A DNA stretch of 64,000 bases from Methylobacterium hispanicum (GCF_022179285.1 NZ_BPQO01000008.1:1-64000), one strand, 5' to 3'; positions 31,962-41,329 are shown, numbered from the stretch's first letter. Numbers and translations are program-made. The notes: generated from the letters alone by a model not told the origin.

Positions 31962-32825
31962 TCAGCGCCGCCGGAGCCGGACGTAGAGGGCGCCGCCGCC
32001 GCCGTGGTGGCGGGCCGCCTCCTCGAAGCCCAGCACGAGGCCGCGCAGCTCCGGCCCGCGCAGCCAGTGCGGCACGCTGCGGCGCAGGACGCCGCGCTCC
32101 GAGAACGGGCCGGCGAAGTCGCCCCCGCCCGAGTCGCCCTTGCCCGTCACCACGAGGACGTGGGCGTGGCCGGCCGCGCGGGCGCGCATCAGGAAGCCGG
32201 TGAGCGCGGCGTGCGCCTCGCTCTGGATCATGCCGTGCAGGTCGATGCGGGCCTCGACCGCGAGCGTGCCGCGGCGCAGGGCGAGGCGGGCCTGCCGCTC
32301 CAGGCCGGCGGGCGGGCGCGGCACCTGCGGCGGCGCCCGGTAGGGCGCGGCGGTCGGCATCGGGACCACGGGCTTGGCCGGCGCGGACTTGGCGAGCGCG
32401 GGCTTGGCCGGCGCGGCCTTCGCCGGCGCGGGCTTGGCGAGTCCCGGCCCGGCCGGCGCAGGGGCCAAGGCGACCTTCGGGACCTTGGCGGGACCGGGCT
32501 TGCCCGGACGCTTCGCGGGCGCGGCCGCCGCCAGCGCCTGCGCGAACTCGTCGGCGAGGGACCGGGACGGAATGGCCGGCGCCGGCCGGGCCGGCATCCG
32601 GGCCGGGCTCGTCCCGCCCGCGCCCGGGGAGGCGCCCGGGGAAGACTTGGCCGGGGAGTTGGCCGGGGAAGACTTGGCCGGGGAGGACTTGGCCGGCTCC
32701 GCCTTGGCGGCCGGCTCGGCCCGCGGCCGGGCGCGGGCGCGCAGGGGCGTGATCAGCTTGGCGATCTCGGCCCAGAGGCGGGCCTCGTCGCCGGAGAGCG
32801 TGCGGGGGCGGCGCGGGCGGCGCAT
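31962..32825 (-). CDS. Smr/MutS2-type domain protein with Ala-Lys-Pro linker
   Basis: This 287-aa protein begins RRPRTLSGDEARLWAEIAK, then a long low-complexity linker of AKP/AKSSP repeats (about residues 40-160), and ends in a Smr domain with DLHGMIQSEAHAALTGFL, LVVTGKG and VPHWL. Smr domains often nick or bind DNA and RNA. It is the third gene of timA-mltA-smr: its ATG is 10 bp after the mltA stop. Confidence 0.9.
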   Translation of the reverse strand: MRRPRRPRTLSGDEARLWAEIAKLITPLRARARPRAEPAAKAEPAKSSPAKSSPANSPAKSSPGASPGAGGTSPARMPARPAPAIPSRSLADEFAQALAAAAPAKRPGKPGPAKVPKVALAPAPAGPGLAKPAPAKAAPAKPALAKSAPAKPVVPMPTAAPYRAPPQVPRPPAGLERQARLALRRGTLAVEARIDLHGMIQSEAHAALTGFLMRARAAGHAHVLVVTGKGDSGGGDFAGPFSERGVLRRSVPHWLRGPELRGLVLGFEEAARHHGGGGALYVRLRRR

Positions 32826-32835
32826 GGCGGCTTCC

Positions 32836-34068
32836 TCAGCGCCCCGGCCCGGCGGCCGGGTCCGCCCCCGTCCCGGAGGCGGGTTTGGGCAGCAGCACCA
32901 CGAAGCCGACGGCGTCGCGCAGGTTGCCGGCGGCGATCCCGGCCTCCGCGCCCGTGCCGAGGTAGAGGTCGCCCCGGGCCGGCCCGACGATGGCCGAGCC
33001 CGTGTCGGCGGCGACCACCAGCCGGCCGGCCTCGGGCGGCGTGCCGCCGGGCAGGCGTCCCTCCAGCCAGAACGGCAGGCCGTAGCGCCAGAGGTTGGCA
33101 TCGACCGCGAGGCTGCGGCCGGGGCTGAGCGGCGCGCCGGCCGCGCCCTGGGGGCCCAGCGCCGGGTCGGCCACGGGCGCGAGGCGAAAGAAGATGTAGG
33201 AGGCGTTGGCGCGGATCAGCCGGCGGGCGGTCTCGGGGTTCTGCCGCATCCAGGCGGTCCAGCGGGCGAGCGTCAGCCCATCGAGCGGCAGGTGGCCCTC
33301 CTGCACGATCAGCTTGGCCACCGCCGTGTAGGGCCGGCCGTTGCGCCCGTCGTAGAGCACGCGCACGCCGCTCCCGTCCGGCAGCCGCACCCGGCCGGAG
33401 CCCTGGACCTGCAGCACCAGGAGATCGACGCGGTCGCGCAGCCAGAGCAGCGGGCGGGCGCGGGGGCCCAGCGCCCCGTCCTCGATCGCGGCCCGGTCGG
33501 GATAGGGTTCCAGACGGTCGCCGACCGCGCGGGCCGCCCTGAGGCTCGGGTCCAGGCCCGGTCGCACCTCGCCGGGGGCGAGGCTGACGAGGTCGTCCGG
33601 CCGGGCGAGCACCGGCGCGGCGTAGCCCGGCGTGGGCGTGAGGGACCCCTCCAGCTCCGGCTCGAAATAGCCGGTGAGGAAGCCCGTGCGGCGCTCAGGG
33701 TCCTGTCCCTCGGCCGGGCGCACCACCCGGTAGGCGTCGAAGCGCTCGGCGAAGAAGGCCCCGGCCCGCTCCGGCGGCGTCCCGGCGGCGGCCGCGCAGG
33801 CGGCGGCGAGATCCGGGGCCGAGCCGGCCACCGTCGGCGGGGCCGGCACGGCCGGCGCGGGGGCCGCGCAGACCCGCCGGAAGGCGTCGAGGGCGGCGGC
33901 CGGGTCGGCCCCGGGAAAGCCCGGCAGGGCGGAGACCGCCACCGGCTCGAGCACCGCGCCGCCGACGCGAAGCGGCCCGGCCGCGTGGGCGGCCGGGCCG
34001 GCGAGGAGCGTTCCGGTCAGGAGGGCGACGGCGAGCGCGCGCCCTCCCTGTCTCGACGAGCGTGGCAT
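32836..34068 (-). CDS. mltA: membrane-bound lytic murein transglycosylase A
   Basis: This 410-aa protein has a signal peptide without a lipobox (ends AGPAAHAAG), the MltA domain with LTGYFEPELEGS and the 3D-type C-terminal part with VAADTGSAIVGPARGDLYLG, holding the catalytic aspartate. MltA cuts peptidoglycan glycan strands to 1,6-anhydro ends. It sits between the TimA-like gene and smr with short gaps. Family length fits. Confidence 0.92.
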   Translation of the reverse strand: MPRSSRQGGRALAVALLTGTLLAGPAAHAAGPLRVGGAVLEPVAVSALPGFPGADPAAALDAFRRVCAAPAPAVPAPPTVAGSAPDLAAACAAAAGTPPERAGAFFAERFDAYRVVRPAEGQDPERRTGFLTGYFEPELEGSLTPTPGYAAPVLARPDDLVSLAPGEVRPGLDPSLRAARAVGDRLEPYPDRAAIEDGALGPRARPLLWLRDRVDLLVLQVQGSGRVRLPDGSGVRVLYDGRNGRPYTAVAKLIVQEGHLPLDGLTLARWTAWMRQNPETARRLIRANASYIFFRLAPVADPALGPQGAAGAPLSPGRSLAVDANLWRYGLPFWLEGRLPGGTPPEAGRLVVAADTGSAIVGPARGDLYLGTGAEAGIAAGNLRDAVGFVVLLPKPASGTGADPAAGPGR

Positions 34069-34086
34069 GGCCGCGTCACACGGGGT

Positions 34087-34800
34087 TCAGGCGCCCGCCT
34101 CGGTCGCGACGAGCTGCCAGTTCGGGTCGCGCGAGCCGAGGGTCCGGGCGAAGGTCCAGACGTCGGGCACCTCGACCACCGTCTCGGCGCTGCCGTCGAT
34201 GACCGCGCCGTTGGCGTCGCGGGTCGCGGTGATCAGGTTCGAGAGGAAGCGCACGGTGACCTGGGCGACGCGGTTGCGCACCTCCACCGCAACGATCTCG
34301 GCCTTGTCGATCGACACGAAGGTGGTCTCGAGCGTCTGGCGGTTGCGCTCGCGCTCGGCGATCGCGCCCTCGAAGGCCTCGCCGACCTCCTTGGAGAGGA
34401 GGCTGCGCAGGGTCTTCCGGTCGCCCTTGGCGAAGGCGATCATGATCGCCTCGTAGGCGCCCTTGGCGCCCTCCAGGAACGCGCGCGGGTCGAAGCTCGG
34501 CTCAGCCTGCACCGCCGCCTCCAGGCCGCGGGCGACGGCCGAGCCCGGCTCGGCGATGCCGCGCCAGTCGCGGGCGGGCGTGCCCTGGACGCGCTCGGGC
34601 GCCGCCCGGTCGGCGCCGGGCAGGCGGACCACGTTGTCGCCCTCGCCCCGGGCCTGCGGCTCCGCGCGCCCCCGTTCCACCGGCTTGAACGGCGAGCGCT
34701 CGGCCCCCGTCTTCTGGCCGAGCACCGAGCGCAGGCGCCAGATCACGAAGACCGCGAGCGCCAGGAAGATGATGGTCGTGAGGTCGAAGGTATCCTGCAT
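34087..34800 (-). CDS. TimA/Tim44-like domain membrane protein
   Basis: This 237-aa protein has one N-terminal helix (DLTTIIFLALAVFVIWRL), a charged linker (residues 30-90) and a C-terminal Tim44 domain with RAFLEGAKGAYEAIMIAFAKGD and WTFARTLGS. In Alphaproteobacteria, the homologue TimA is near secB-type genes and shares ancestry with the mitochondrial import motor anchor Tim44. It is the first gene of the operon, divergent from secB across 492 bp. Confidence 0.92.
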   Translation of the reverse strand: MQDTFDLTTIIFLALAVFVIWRLRSVLGQKTGAERSPFKPVERGRAEPQARGEGDNVVRLPGADRAAPERVQGTPARDWRGIAEPGSAVARGLEAAVQAEPSFDPRAFLEGAKGAYEAIMIAFAKGDRKTLRSLLSKEVGEAFEGAIAERERNRQTLETTFVSIDKAEIVAVEVRNRVAQVTVRFLSNLITATRDANGAVIDGSAETVVEVPDVWTFARTLGSRDPNWQLVATEAGA

Positions 34801-35292
34801 CACCGATCCGAGTGCCGGCTGCGGCGAGCCGGCGTCCAGAGAATTCCGCGCGGGGATCCTTGAGAACCTATCCCGCGGCGCCCCGTGAGAGTCCCCCGCG
34901 GAACGCCGCACCGGTGGACCGGGCAGACGTCGCACGACACTGCTCTTACCCGACCGCCGCGCGAGGTGCGAGCCGGATTCGCCGGGCGAGCCGCCCGGAC
35001 GATCTCCGCCATATGGGACAGGGGGCCGGCCGGTTCCAGCCGCCCCGGCCCGCTTCGCTGCGCCCGGTCCCGCTCCGGTGCGCCCCGGCACCTCGCCCGT
35101 CCGCGGCGGCGGGATGGGCGGGATGACATCAGGTCGGCGCTCGGCCGGCCCGCTCGCTTGTTCCGCTGGGACGGGCATGTTAGCGGCCTGCCCGCCTGAA
35201 TCGCTTCCCGCGCGGCCCCGAATACCCGGCGCGCCGCGCAGGACGGTGTCCGGACCCGGCGCCGGCGCGACACTTTGAGGAGGATAACCGCC
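34801..35292. other. 492-bp divergent region between timA and secB
   Basis: There is no supported coding region. A secB ribosome-binding site (GAGGAGG) ends it. Three GANTC sites lie in it (near 34890, 34977 and 35199), possibly CcrM-methylated. Open frames in it are Arg/Pro-rich with no ribosome-binding site. Promoters for both genes must lie here, but I cannot place them with certainty. Confidence 0.35.
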
Positions 35293-35796
35293 ATGGCCGA
35301 CTCTCCGGCTCCGAACGGCAACGGCGGCGCGCCGCAGGGCGAGGCTCAGCCCACGATCAACGCGCTGGCGCAGTACGCCAAGGACCTCTCGTTCGAGAAC
35401 CCGAACGCGCCCCGCTCGCTCCAGCCCCAGGAAGGCCAGGGCCCGCAGATCAACATCCAGGTCAACGTCAACGCCCAGCAGCTCTCGGAGACCGACTTCG
35501 AGGTGGTGCTGGCGCTCGAGGGCGACGCCAAGGTGAACAACGAGGTCCTGTTCGCCTTCGACCTGAAGTACGCCGGCATCTTCCGGATGCTCAACATCCC
35601 GCAGGATCAGATCCACCCGGCGGTGATGATCGAGTGCCCGCGCCTGCTCTTCCCCTTCGCGCGCCAGATCGTCGCCGAGGCGGTGCGCAACGGCGGCTTC
35701 CCGCCGCTCTACATCGACCCGATCGACTTCGTCGGCCTCTACCGCCAGCGCGCCTTCGAGGCCCAGCAGCAGGCCGGCGGCCCGCTCGCCTCCTGA
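35293..35796 (+). CDS. secB: protein-export chaperone SecB
   Basis: This 167-aa tetrameric chaperone keeps preproteins unfolded and delivers them to Sec[18 protein letters not shown], the VNVNAQQL strand and the conserved [21 protein letters not shown] with DPIDF are intact. GAGGAGG precedes the ATG at 35293. The N-terminal 25 residues and the Gln-rich C-terminal tail are the variable parts. A strong intrinsic terminator follows. Confidence 0.97.
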   Translation: MADSPAPNGNGGAPQGEAQPTINALAQYAKDLSFENPNAPRSLQPQEGQGPQINIQVNVNAQQLSETDFEVVLALEGDAKVNNEVLFAFDLKYAGIFRMLNIPQDQIHPAVMIECPRLLFPFARQIVAEAVRNGGFPPLYIDPIDFVGLYRQRAFEAQQQAGGPLAS

Positions 35797-35828
35797 CCCG
35801 CCGCGCGGGCGCCGTCGAGGATTGCCGA

Positions 35829-35858
35829 CCCCGGCCGCACGCGCGGCCGGGGTTTTTT
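35829..35858 (+). terminator. intrinsic terminator after secB
   Basis: CCCCGGCCGC pairs with GCGGCCGGGG around four bases, followed by six T. It is the clearest Rho-independent terminator in the window. Confidence 0.92.
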
Positions 35859-36038
35859 CATGAATCCTTTTCATGGGTCCATTTCGGCCCGTCCGGGGTT
35901 TCTGAGCCGGGCGGCCCCGCTTCGGCCGGGCCGCCAGCCCTTCGCCCGCGGGGACGGCGCCTCTTGGCCGCAGCCGGGCTTGACCGCACGGCTTGGCGGT
36001 ACAGGTCCCGCCCCGGAATTCCGGAACCCTAGGATCGC

Positions 36039-37268
36039 ATGCTCGCCACCCACCACCTCGCCCTGATCAACGTCTTCACCGGCGACATCCAGGGCGGGCT
36101 CGGGCCGTTCCTCGGCACCTGGCTCGCGGAGGCGGCCCAGTGGAGCCCGGCGCGGGTCGGCTTCGTCACCACCCTCGTCGGCGTCGGCGCGCTGCTGCTC
36201 AGCGGACCCTTCGGCGCTCTGGTCGACCGCCTGGGCCGCCCGCGCCTCCTGATCGGCCTCGCCTGCGCGGCGATCCTCGGCGGCACCCTGCTGCTGCTGC
36301 CCGCGCGCAACGTGCCGGGGGTGTTCGCCGCGCAGATGCTGGCGGCGGCCGGCGGCACCCTGCTGCTGCCCGCCGTCACCGCGCTGACGCTCGGCATCGT
36401 GGGCAAGGAACGCTTCCCGAAGCAGCAGGGCCGCAACCAGGCCTTCAACCATCTCGGCATCCTGCTGGCGGCGGGTCTGATCAGCCTGGGCACCGGCTGG
36501 TTCGGGCCGGCGGTGGCCTTCTGGGTCCTCGGCGCCATGGCGGTGCTGGCGATCGTCGCCACCGCGACGACGCCCGGCCACTGCTACAACGAGCGCCGGG
36601 CCGTGGGCTGGAAGGAGGATGCGGACGACCAGCCGCAGCGGGCCGGCCTGAAGAGCGTGGTGGGCAACCGCAAGCTCCTGGTGCTGGCGGTGGCGCTGAC
36701 CCTGTTCAACCTCGGCAACGGCGGCATGCTCTCGCTGCTCGGCCAGAAGCTCGTCGCGACCGCCGCCGACGCCACCAGCTGGACGGCGCGCTACGTGATG
36801 GTGGCCCAGCTCGTGATGGTGCCGGTGGCGCTCTTCGCCGGCTCGCTCGCCGACCGCAGCGGCCGCCGCAAGCTCCTGCTGCTCGCCATCGCGGTGCTGC
36901 CGGTGCGCGCGGCGCTCTCCGCCTTCATCGACGACCCGTACTGGCTGATCCTCCCCGAGATCCTCGACGGCGTAGCCTCCGGCATCGTCGGGGTGGCGGT
37001 GCCGATCGTGGTGGCCGACCTGACCTGGGGCTCGGGCCGGACCCAGACGGCGCTGGGCTCCCTCAACGCCGTGCAGGGCATCGGCGGCGCGCTCTCGGCC
37101 TGGTACGGCGGGCTCGCCCAGCAGTTCCTGGGCTGGACCGGCGCGTTCCTGGCGCTCGGCGCCCCCGCCCTGGTGGCGCTCGCCCTGGTGATCTGGCTCG
37201 ACGCGACGCCCGAGCCCGGCCGGCGCGCCCGCCGTCGGCAGGCCCGCGCGGCGCCCCAGCCGGCCTGA
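36039..37268 (+). CDS. MFS transporter
   Basis: This 409-aa protein has about 12 hydrophobic helices. The cytoplasmic loop motif is GPFGALVDRLGRPR (between helices 2 and 3) and is repeated as GSLADRSGRRK in the second half. The VVADLTWGSGRTQTALGSLNA region suggests a subgroup that acts on small organic compounds. No substrate can be assigned and no operon partner is visible. The start ATG gives a short cytoplasmic N-terminus. Confidence 0.88.
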   Translation: MLATHHLALINVFTGDIQGGLGPFLGTWLAEAAQWSPARVGFVTTLVGVGALLLSGPFGALVDRLGRPRLLIGLACAAILGGTLLLLPARNVPGVFAAQMLAAAGGTLLLPAVTALTLGIVGKERFPKQQGRNQAFNHLGILLAAGLISLGTGWFGPAVAFWVLGAMAVLAIVATATTPGHCYNERRAVGWKEDADDQPQRAGLKSVVGNRKLLVLAVALTLFNLGNGGMLSLLGQKLVATAADATSWTARYVMVAQLVMVPVALFAGSLADRSGRRKLLLLAIAVLPVRAALSAFIDDPYWLILPEILDGVASGIVGVAVPIVVADLTWGSGRTQTALGSLNAVQGIGGALSAWYGGLAQQFLGWTGAFLALGAPALVALALVIWLDATPEPGRRARRRQARAAPQPA

Positions 37269-37431
37269 TCCGGCCTCACGAAACGTCGAGGTGCGGAACC
37301 CCGGAGGACGGGGCCTGTTGCGCCCGAGATGTCCGCCCGGCGCCGCCGGGTCCTTGTTTCGCCGCGCTCTACCGTGCCGAACCGGCGTCCGCGTCGGCTG
37401 GGAGCGCGCCAGCCCGAGTCCCGAGGCCCCG

Positions 37432-37935
37432 ATGCTCGAGAACGCCACCGGCCGCACGCTGGTCACAGAGGAGCCGCGCGAGACGCCCTGGCTCAGCGTC
37501 GTCCTCGGCTACGGACCGATGCTGCCCTTCGTGGCCGGCGCCGCCGCCGCGTGGTGGCAGCGTGGGATGTGGGACGAGCTGATCCTGCTCGCCACAATCC
37601 TGTACGGCGCTGCGATCCTGCTCTTCCTCTCCGGCGTCCGCCGCGGGGTCAGCTTCCGGACCGAGGGCGGCCCGACCGTCGTGCAGATCGCCACGATGTT
37701 CGGCCTGTTCTGCCTCGGTCTCGGGGCCCTGCTCACGGTGGTGATCCTCGGCAACCGGGTGATCGCGCTCGACCTGCTCATCGCGGGCTTCGTCGCGATC
37801 GCGATCCTCGACCCCATCGCGGCGCGCCGGGGCGAGGCGCCCCTGTTCTTCGCGCGCCTGCGGCCGCTGCAGATCCCGATCGCGGTGCTCAGCCTCGTGG
37901 CGCTGCTCGTGCTGAAGCTGACGGCGCCGTACTGA
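37432..37935 (+). CDS. DUF3429 family membrane protein
   Basis: This 167-aa protein has five hydrophobic stretches and the family's WLSVVLGYGPMLPFVAGAAAAWW and RGVSFRTEGGPT segments. The ATG at 37432 gives the normal length; an upstream open frame is Arg/Pro-rich. It ends 25 bp before parS-like site 2. Function unknown. Confidence 0.8.
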   Translation: MLENATGRTLVTEEPRETPWLSVVLGYGPMLPFVAGAAAAWWQRGMWDELILLATILYGAAILLFLSGVRRGVSFRTEGGPTVVQIATMFGLFCLGLGALLTVVILGNRVIALDLLIAGFVAIAILDPIAARRGEAPLFFARLRPLQIPIAVLSLVALLVLKLTAPY

Positions 37936-37960
37936 CCGGGGGCCTCGCGGGAGGCGCGGC

Positions 37961-37976
37961 CGTTTCACGTGAAACG
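37961..37976. promoter_or_regulatory. parS-like site 2 (ParB binding)
   Basis: CGTTTCACGTGAAACG keeps the full TTTCACGTGAAA core and matches the consensus at 14 of 16 positions. It lies between the convergent DUF3429 and mnmE genes. Confidence 0.8.
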
Positions 37977-38029
37977 AACGGTTAAGCCTGTTCCGCTGGG
38001 TCCCCTGCCGTAGGGCGGCCGGGGCCCTC

Positions 38030-39343
38030 TCACTTGCCGATGCAGAAGCTGGAGAACAGGCGGTCGAGCACCGCCTCGACGCCGACCCGGCCGCTCACCT
38101 CACCGAGCGCCCGCGCGGCGAGGCGGAGATCCTCGGCCACGAGTTCCGGCGGCGCCTCCGCGCCGGCCCGCGCGACCCGGTCGAGATGGGCGGCGCAGCG
38201 CGCGAGGGCCTCCCGGTGCCGCTCCCGGGTGACGATCCCCTCGCCCGCGCCGAGCGCCGCCTCGGCGCGGGCGCGGACCGCCGCGAGCAGGGCCTCCATC
38301 CCCGCACCCGTCAGCGCCGAGACCGCGAGGCCGCCGGCCTCGCCCGCCGCGCCGCCGAGATCCGCCTTGGTCCGCACGCGCAGGAGGTCGGCCGCCTCCG
38401 GCAGCGCCTCCGCGGCGCCCTCGGCGTCGAGCAGCAGCACGAGGTCGGCCTGGGCGATCCGGCGCCGGGTGCGGGCGATGCCCTCCGCCTCCAGCGCGTC
38501 CTCGGTCGCCCGCAGGCCCGCGGTGTCGACGAGCAGCACGGGAAGTCCGCCGAGGTCGAGCCGCACCTCGATCACGTCGCGCGTGGTGCCGGGCCGGTCG
38601 GAGACGATGGCCGCGTCGCGCCGGCTCAGGGCGTTGAGCAGGGTCGACTTGCCGGCGTTCGGGGCCCCGGCGAGCACGACCGTGTAGCCCTCGCGCAGGC
38701 GCTCGCCCCGGCGCCCGTCCGCCAGCGCCGCCGCGACCGCGTCGCGCACGGCCGTCGCCCGGCCGGTCAGGGCGCGGTCGAGGCCCGCCTCGTCCACGTC
38801 GCCCTCGTCGGAGAAGTCGAGGGCGGCCTCGGCGCCCGCGAGGCAGGTGAGGATCTCCTCCCGCCACGCCTCGACCTGCCGCCCGAGCGCGCCGTCGAGC
38901 TGGCGCAGGGCCTGCCGGGCCTGGGCCGCGGTCTCGGCCTCGATCAGGTCGGCGACGCCTTCCGCCTCCGTGAGGTCCATGCGCCCGTTGAGGACCGCGC
39001 GCCGGGTGAAGGCGCCGGCCTCGGCCGGGCGGCAGCCGGGGAAGTCCGTGAGCGCCCGGATCACCCCGGCGCGCACCGCCGCGCCGCCGTGCAGGTGCAG
39101 CTCGGCCATGTCCTCGCCGCTGAAGGTGTCGGGCCCCGGCATCCAGCAGACCAGCGCCCGGTCGAGGACGGCGCCGTCCCGCGGGTCGCGCAGGGTGCGC
39201 AGGGCGAGGCGGCGCGGCGGCGGCGGCGTCCCGCCGAAGGCCGCGAGCACGGCCGCGCAGGCCGGCCCGCTGAGCCGGATCACCGCGACGGCCGCCCGCC
39301 CGAAGCCGCTCGCCGGCGCGAAGATGGTGCTCTGGTCGTCCAT
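38030..39343 (-). CDS. mnmE: tRNA uridine-5-carboxymethylaminomethyl(34) synthesis GTPase
   Basis: This 437-aa protein forms with MnmG the modification of tRNA wobble uridine. N-terminal tetrahydrofolate-binding domain with MAELHLHGG, a helical domain and an inserted G domain with G1 GAPNAGKST, DTAGL and a G4 of the TKAD type are present. The C-terminal CIGK motif with the catalytic Cys completes it. mnmG is 20 kb away in this window. Start ATG at 39343 gives MDDQSTIFAPASGFGRAAVAV. Confidence 0.97.
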   Translation of the reverse strand: MDDQSTIFAPASGFGRAAVAVIRLSGPACAAVLAAFGGTPPPPRRLALRTLRDPRDGAVLDRALVCWMPGPDTFSGEDMAELHLHGGAAVRAGVIRALTDFPGCRPAEAGAFTRRAVLNGRMDLTEAEGVADLIEAETAAQARQALRQLDGALGRQVEAWREEILTCLAGAEAALDFSDEGDVDEAGLDRALTGRATAVRDAVAAALADGRRGERLREGYTVVLAGAPNAGKSTLLNALSRRDAAIVSDRPGTTRDVIEVRLDLGGLPVLLVDTAGLRATEDALEAEGIARTRRRIAQADLVLLLDAEGAAEALPEAADLLRVRTKADLGGAAGEAGGLAVSALTGAGMEALLAAVRARAEAALGAGEGIVTRERHREALARCAAHLDRVARAGAEAPPELVAEDLRLAARALGEVSGRVGVEAVLDRLFSSFCIGK

Positions 39344-39491
39344 GGTCCCCTGGCCGTCCGCGCCGTTGCGCCGAGATCCGGTGCGCGCTCTATCACACCC
39401 GGCCCCGCGGCGTGCGCGCCGGCACCGTCGCGGCGCCGGGCCGGTGCAGGATGACGCGCCGTCGCGGCGGCCGCGACAGGGAGGACGGATC

Positions 39492-40430
39492 ATGATCCAG
39501 GCAGGCTCGGCGCCCACGCGCCGCGGGGTCGCGGGCTGGCTCGGCGCGGGCCTCGTGCTGGCCGCCGGGCCGCTCCGGGCGGCGGGCGGAGAGGCGGCAG
39601 ACGGAGAGGCGACGGGTGGGGAGGCGCCGGCCGCGCGGCTGGCGGCGCTCGCCGCGCGGGTCGGCGGCCGCGTCGGCGTCGTGCTGCGCGAGAGCGGCGG
39701 CGAGACCCTGCTGGCGCTCGGCGCGCAGGAGCGCTTCCCGCTCTGCAGCACCTTCAAGGTGCTCGCCGCCGCCGCGATCCTGGCACGGGTGGAGCGGGGC
39801 GCCGAGCGCCTGGAGCGCGCGCTGCCGCTCGGGCCCGACGACCTGCAGAGCTACGCCCCCGTCGCCCGCGCGAAGGTCGAGGCGGCGGGGGCCGGGACCA
39901 CGATGAGCCTGGAGGAGGCCTGCGCGGCGGCGCTGGTCTGGAGCGACAACACGGCCGCGAACCTCCTGCTCGACGCGCTCGGCGGCCCGGAGGCGCTCAC
40001 CGCCTTCCTGCGGGCGCAGGGCGACGCGACCACCCGGCTCGATCGCCGGGAGCCGGAACTCAACAGCGCGCTGCCAGGCGACCCACGCGACACCACCACC
40101 CCCGCCGCGATGGCCGCGACCCTCGACCGGCTGCTGCTGGGCCCCGCCCTCGCCCCGGCCTCCCGGGCGCGGCTGGAGGGCTGGATGGTCGGCTGCCGGA
40201 CCGGGCTGAAGCGCCTGCGCGCCGGCCTGCCCGCCGACTGGGTGGTCGGCGACCGCACCGGCACGGGCGACAACGGCACCGCCAACACCGTCGCCCTGCT
40301 GCGCCCGCCCGGGCGTGCGCCGCTCGTCGCGGCGGTCTACATCACCGGGACGGCGGGGCCGGCCGAGGCGCGCGACGCCCCCCATGCCGAGGTCGGCCGC
40401 ATCGTCGCGGCGCGCGTCGCAGGATCCTGA
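39492..40430 (+). CDS. class A serine beta-lactamase with RTG motif
   Basis: This 312-aa protein has a twin-arginine signal (TRRGVAGWLGAGLVLAAG). The catalytic motif is CSTFK (Ser86, Lys89), followed by SDN (151-153), EPELN (Glu187, Asn191) and RTG (255-257) where most class A enzymes have KTG. RTG occurs in the CARB (carbenicillinase) branch. The Cys before the active serine is not matched by a Cys after RTG, so a carbapenemase-type disulfide is unlikely. GGAGG precedes the ATG. The ybaK gene follows after 4 bp. Confidence 0.9.
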   Translation: MIQAGSAPTRRGVAGWLGAGLVLAAGPLRAAGGEAADGEATGGEAPAARLAALAARVGGRVGVVLRESGGETLLALGAQERFPLCSTFKVLAAAAILARVERGAERLERALPLGPDDLQSYAPVARAKVEAAGAGTTMSLEEACAAALVWSDNTAANLLLDALGGPEALTAFLRAQGDATTRLDRREPELNSALPGDPRDTTTPAAMAATLDRLLLGPALAPASRARLEGWMVGCRTGLKRLRAGLPADWVVGDRTGTGDNGTANTVALLRPPGRAPLVAAVYITGTAGPAEARDAPHAEVGRIVAARVAGS

Positions 40431-40434
40431 CCCG

Positions 40435-40908
40435 ATGGCCAAGGCCACCCCCGCCACCCGCGCGCTCGACAGGATGGGCATCCCCTATAGCCTGCACGCC
40501 TACGCGTACGACCCGGAGGCGCCCCGCATCGGCCTCCAGGCGGCCGAGGCGCTGGGCGTCGGCCCGGACCGGGTGCTCAAGACCCTGATGGCCGCTGTCG
40601 ACGGGAAGCCTGTCTGCCTGCTCGTCGCCTCCGACAAGGAGGTCAGCATGAAGCGGGTCGCGGCGGCCTTCGGCGGCAAGGCCGCCGCGATGCTGAAGGT
40701 GCCCGACGCCGAGCGGCTGACCGGCTACCACGTCGGCGGCATCAGCCCGCTCGGGCAGAAGCGGGCCGTGCCGACGGCGATCGATGCCGGCTCCCTGGCC
40801 ACGGACGCGGAGATTCACGTGAACGGCGGCGGGCGTGGGCTGCAGATCCGGATCCGGCCGGACGACCTCCTGCGGGCGCTCGGCGCGCGGACGGCGACGC
40901 TGACCTGA
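40435..40908 (+). CDS. ybaK: Cys-tRNA(Pro)/Cys-tRNA deacylase YbaK
   Basis: This 157-aa trans-editing enzyme hydrolyses Cys-tRNA(Pro). KTLMAAVDGKPVCLLVASDKEVS fits the YbaK/ProX fold; GYHVGGISPLGQKR and the final INGGGRGLQI-like segment (HVNGGGRGLQI) match the conserved ends. The gene starts four bases after the beta-lactamase stop, so both are likely co-transcribed, a pairing I cannot explain. Confidence 0.93.
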   Translation: MAKATPATRALDRMGIPYSLHAYAYDPEAPRIGLQAAEALGVGPDRVLKTLMAAVDGKPVCLLVASDKEVSMKRVAAAFGGKAAAMLKVPDAERLTGYHVGGISPLGQKRAVPTAIDAGSLATDAEIHVNGGGRGLQIRIRPDDLLRALGARTATLT

Positions 40909-40972
40909 GGGTTTAACCGCTCGTTTACCCTGGCCGCCGCACGGTCGGCGCGAGCGAGGCCGGAGGAGCAGG

Positions 40973-41329
40973 GTGCGGGTGAGGATGCGCGCGAGCCTGG
41001 CCCTCGGGATCCTGCTGCTCGGAACCGCCGCCCTCGGCGCGGCCGACCTGCTCGACCGGCCGCCTCCGCCGCCCGGAGCCGGTCCGCGCTGCGCCCCGCG
41101 CTACTTTCCCCGCGGCGACGGCGAGGAGACCGTGTCGCGCTGCGTCGCCCCCGTGCCGGTGCCGGCCGGCTGCGTGCCGCGGCGCGCGCCCGTGCCGACG
41201 GACGCGCCCGACGACCCGAGCTATGCCGGCTCGGCCTACGGGCTGGGCAAGCCGAGCTACTACGGCTTCACCCCCCCGCTCGGCTGGGACGACCCGTTCG
41301 ACCGGGCAGTGCTGCCCTACTGCCCCTGA
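40973..41329 (+). CDS. hypothetical secreted proline-rich protein
   Basis: This 118-aa protein starts at GTG with GGAGGAG just upstream (an ATG lies 12 bases on). A signal peptide (LALGILLLGTAALGA) precedes a mature region rich in Pro and with four Cys (RCAPRYFP, SRCVAP, AGCVPR, LPYCP). The C-terminal PSYYGFTPPLGWDDPF is a distinctive aromatic motif. Function unknown. Confidence 0.6.
   Translation: MRVRMRASLALGILLLGTAALGAADLLDRPPPPPGAGPRCAPRYFPRGDGEETVSRCVAPVPVPAGCVPRRAPVPTDAPDDPSYAGSAYGLGKPSYYGFTPPLGWDDPFDRAVLPYCP

Noticed and set aside
40812..40825. parS-like ATTCACGTGAAC in ybaK
   Set aside because: The core has two mismatches to TTTCACGTGAAA and the site lies in a coding region; likely chance.
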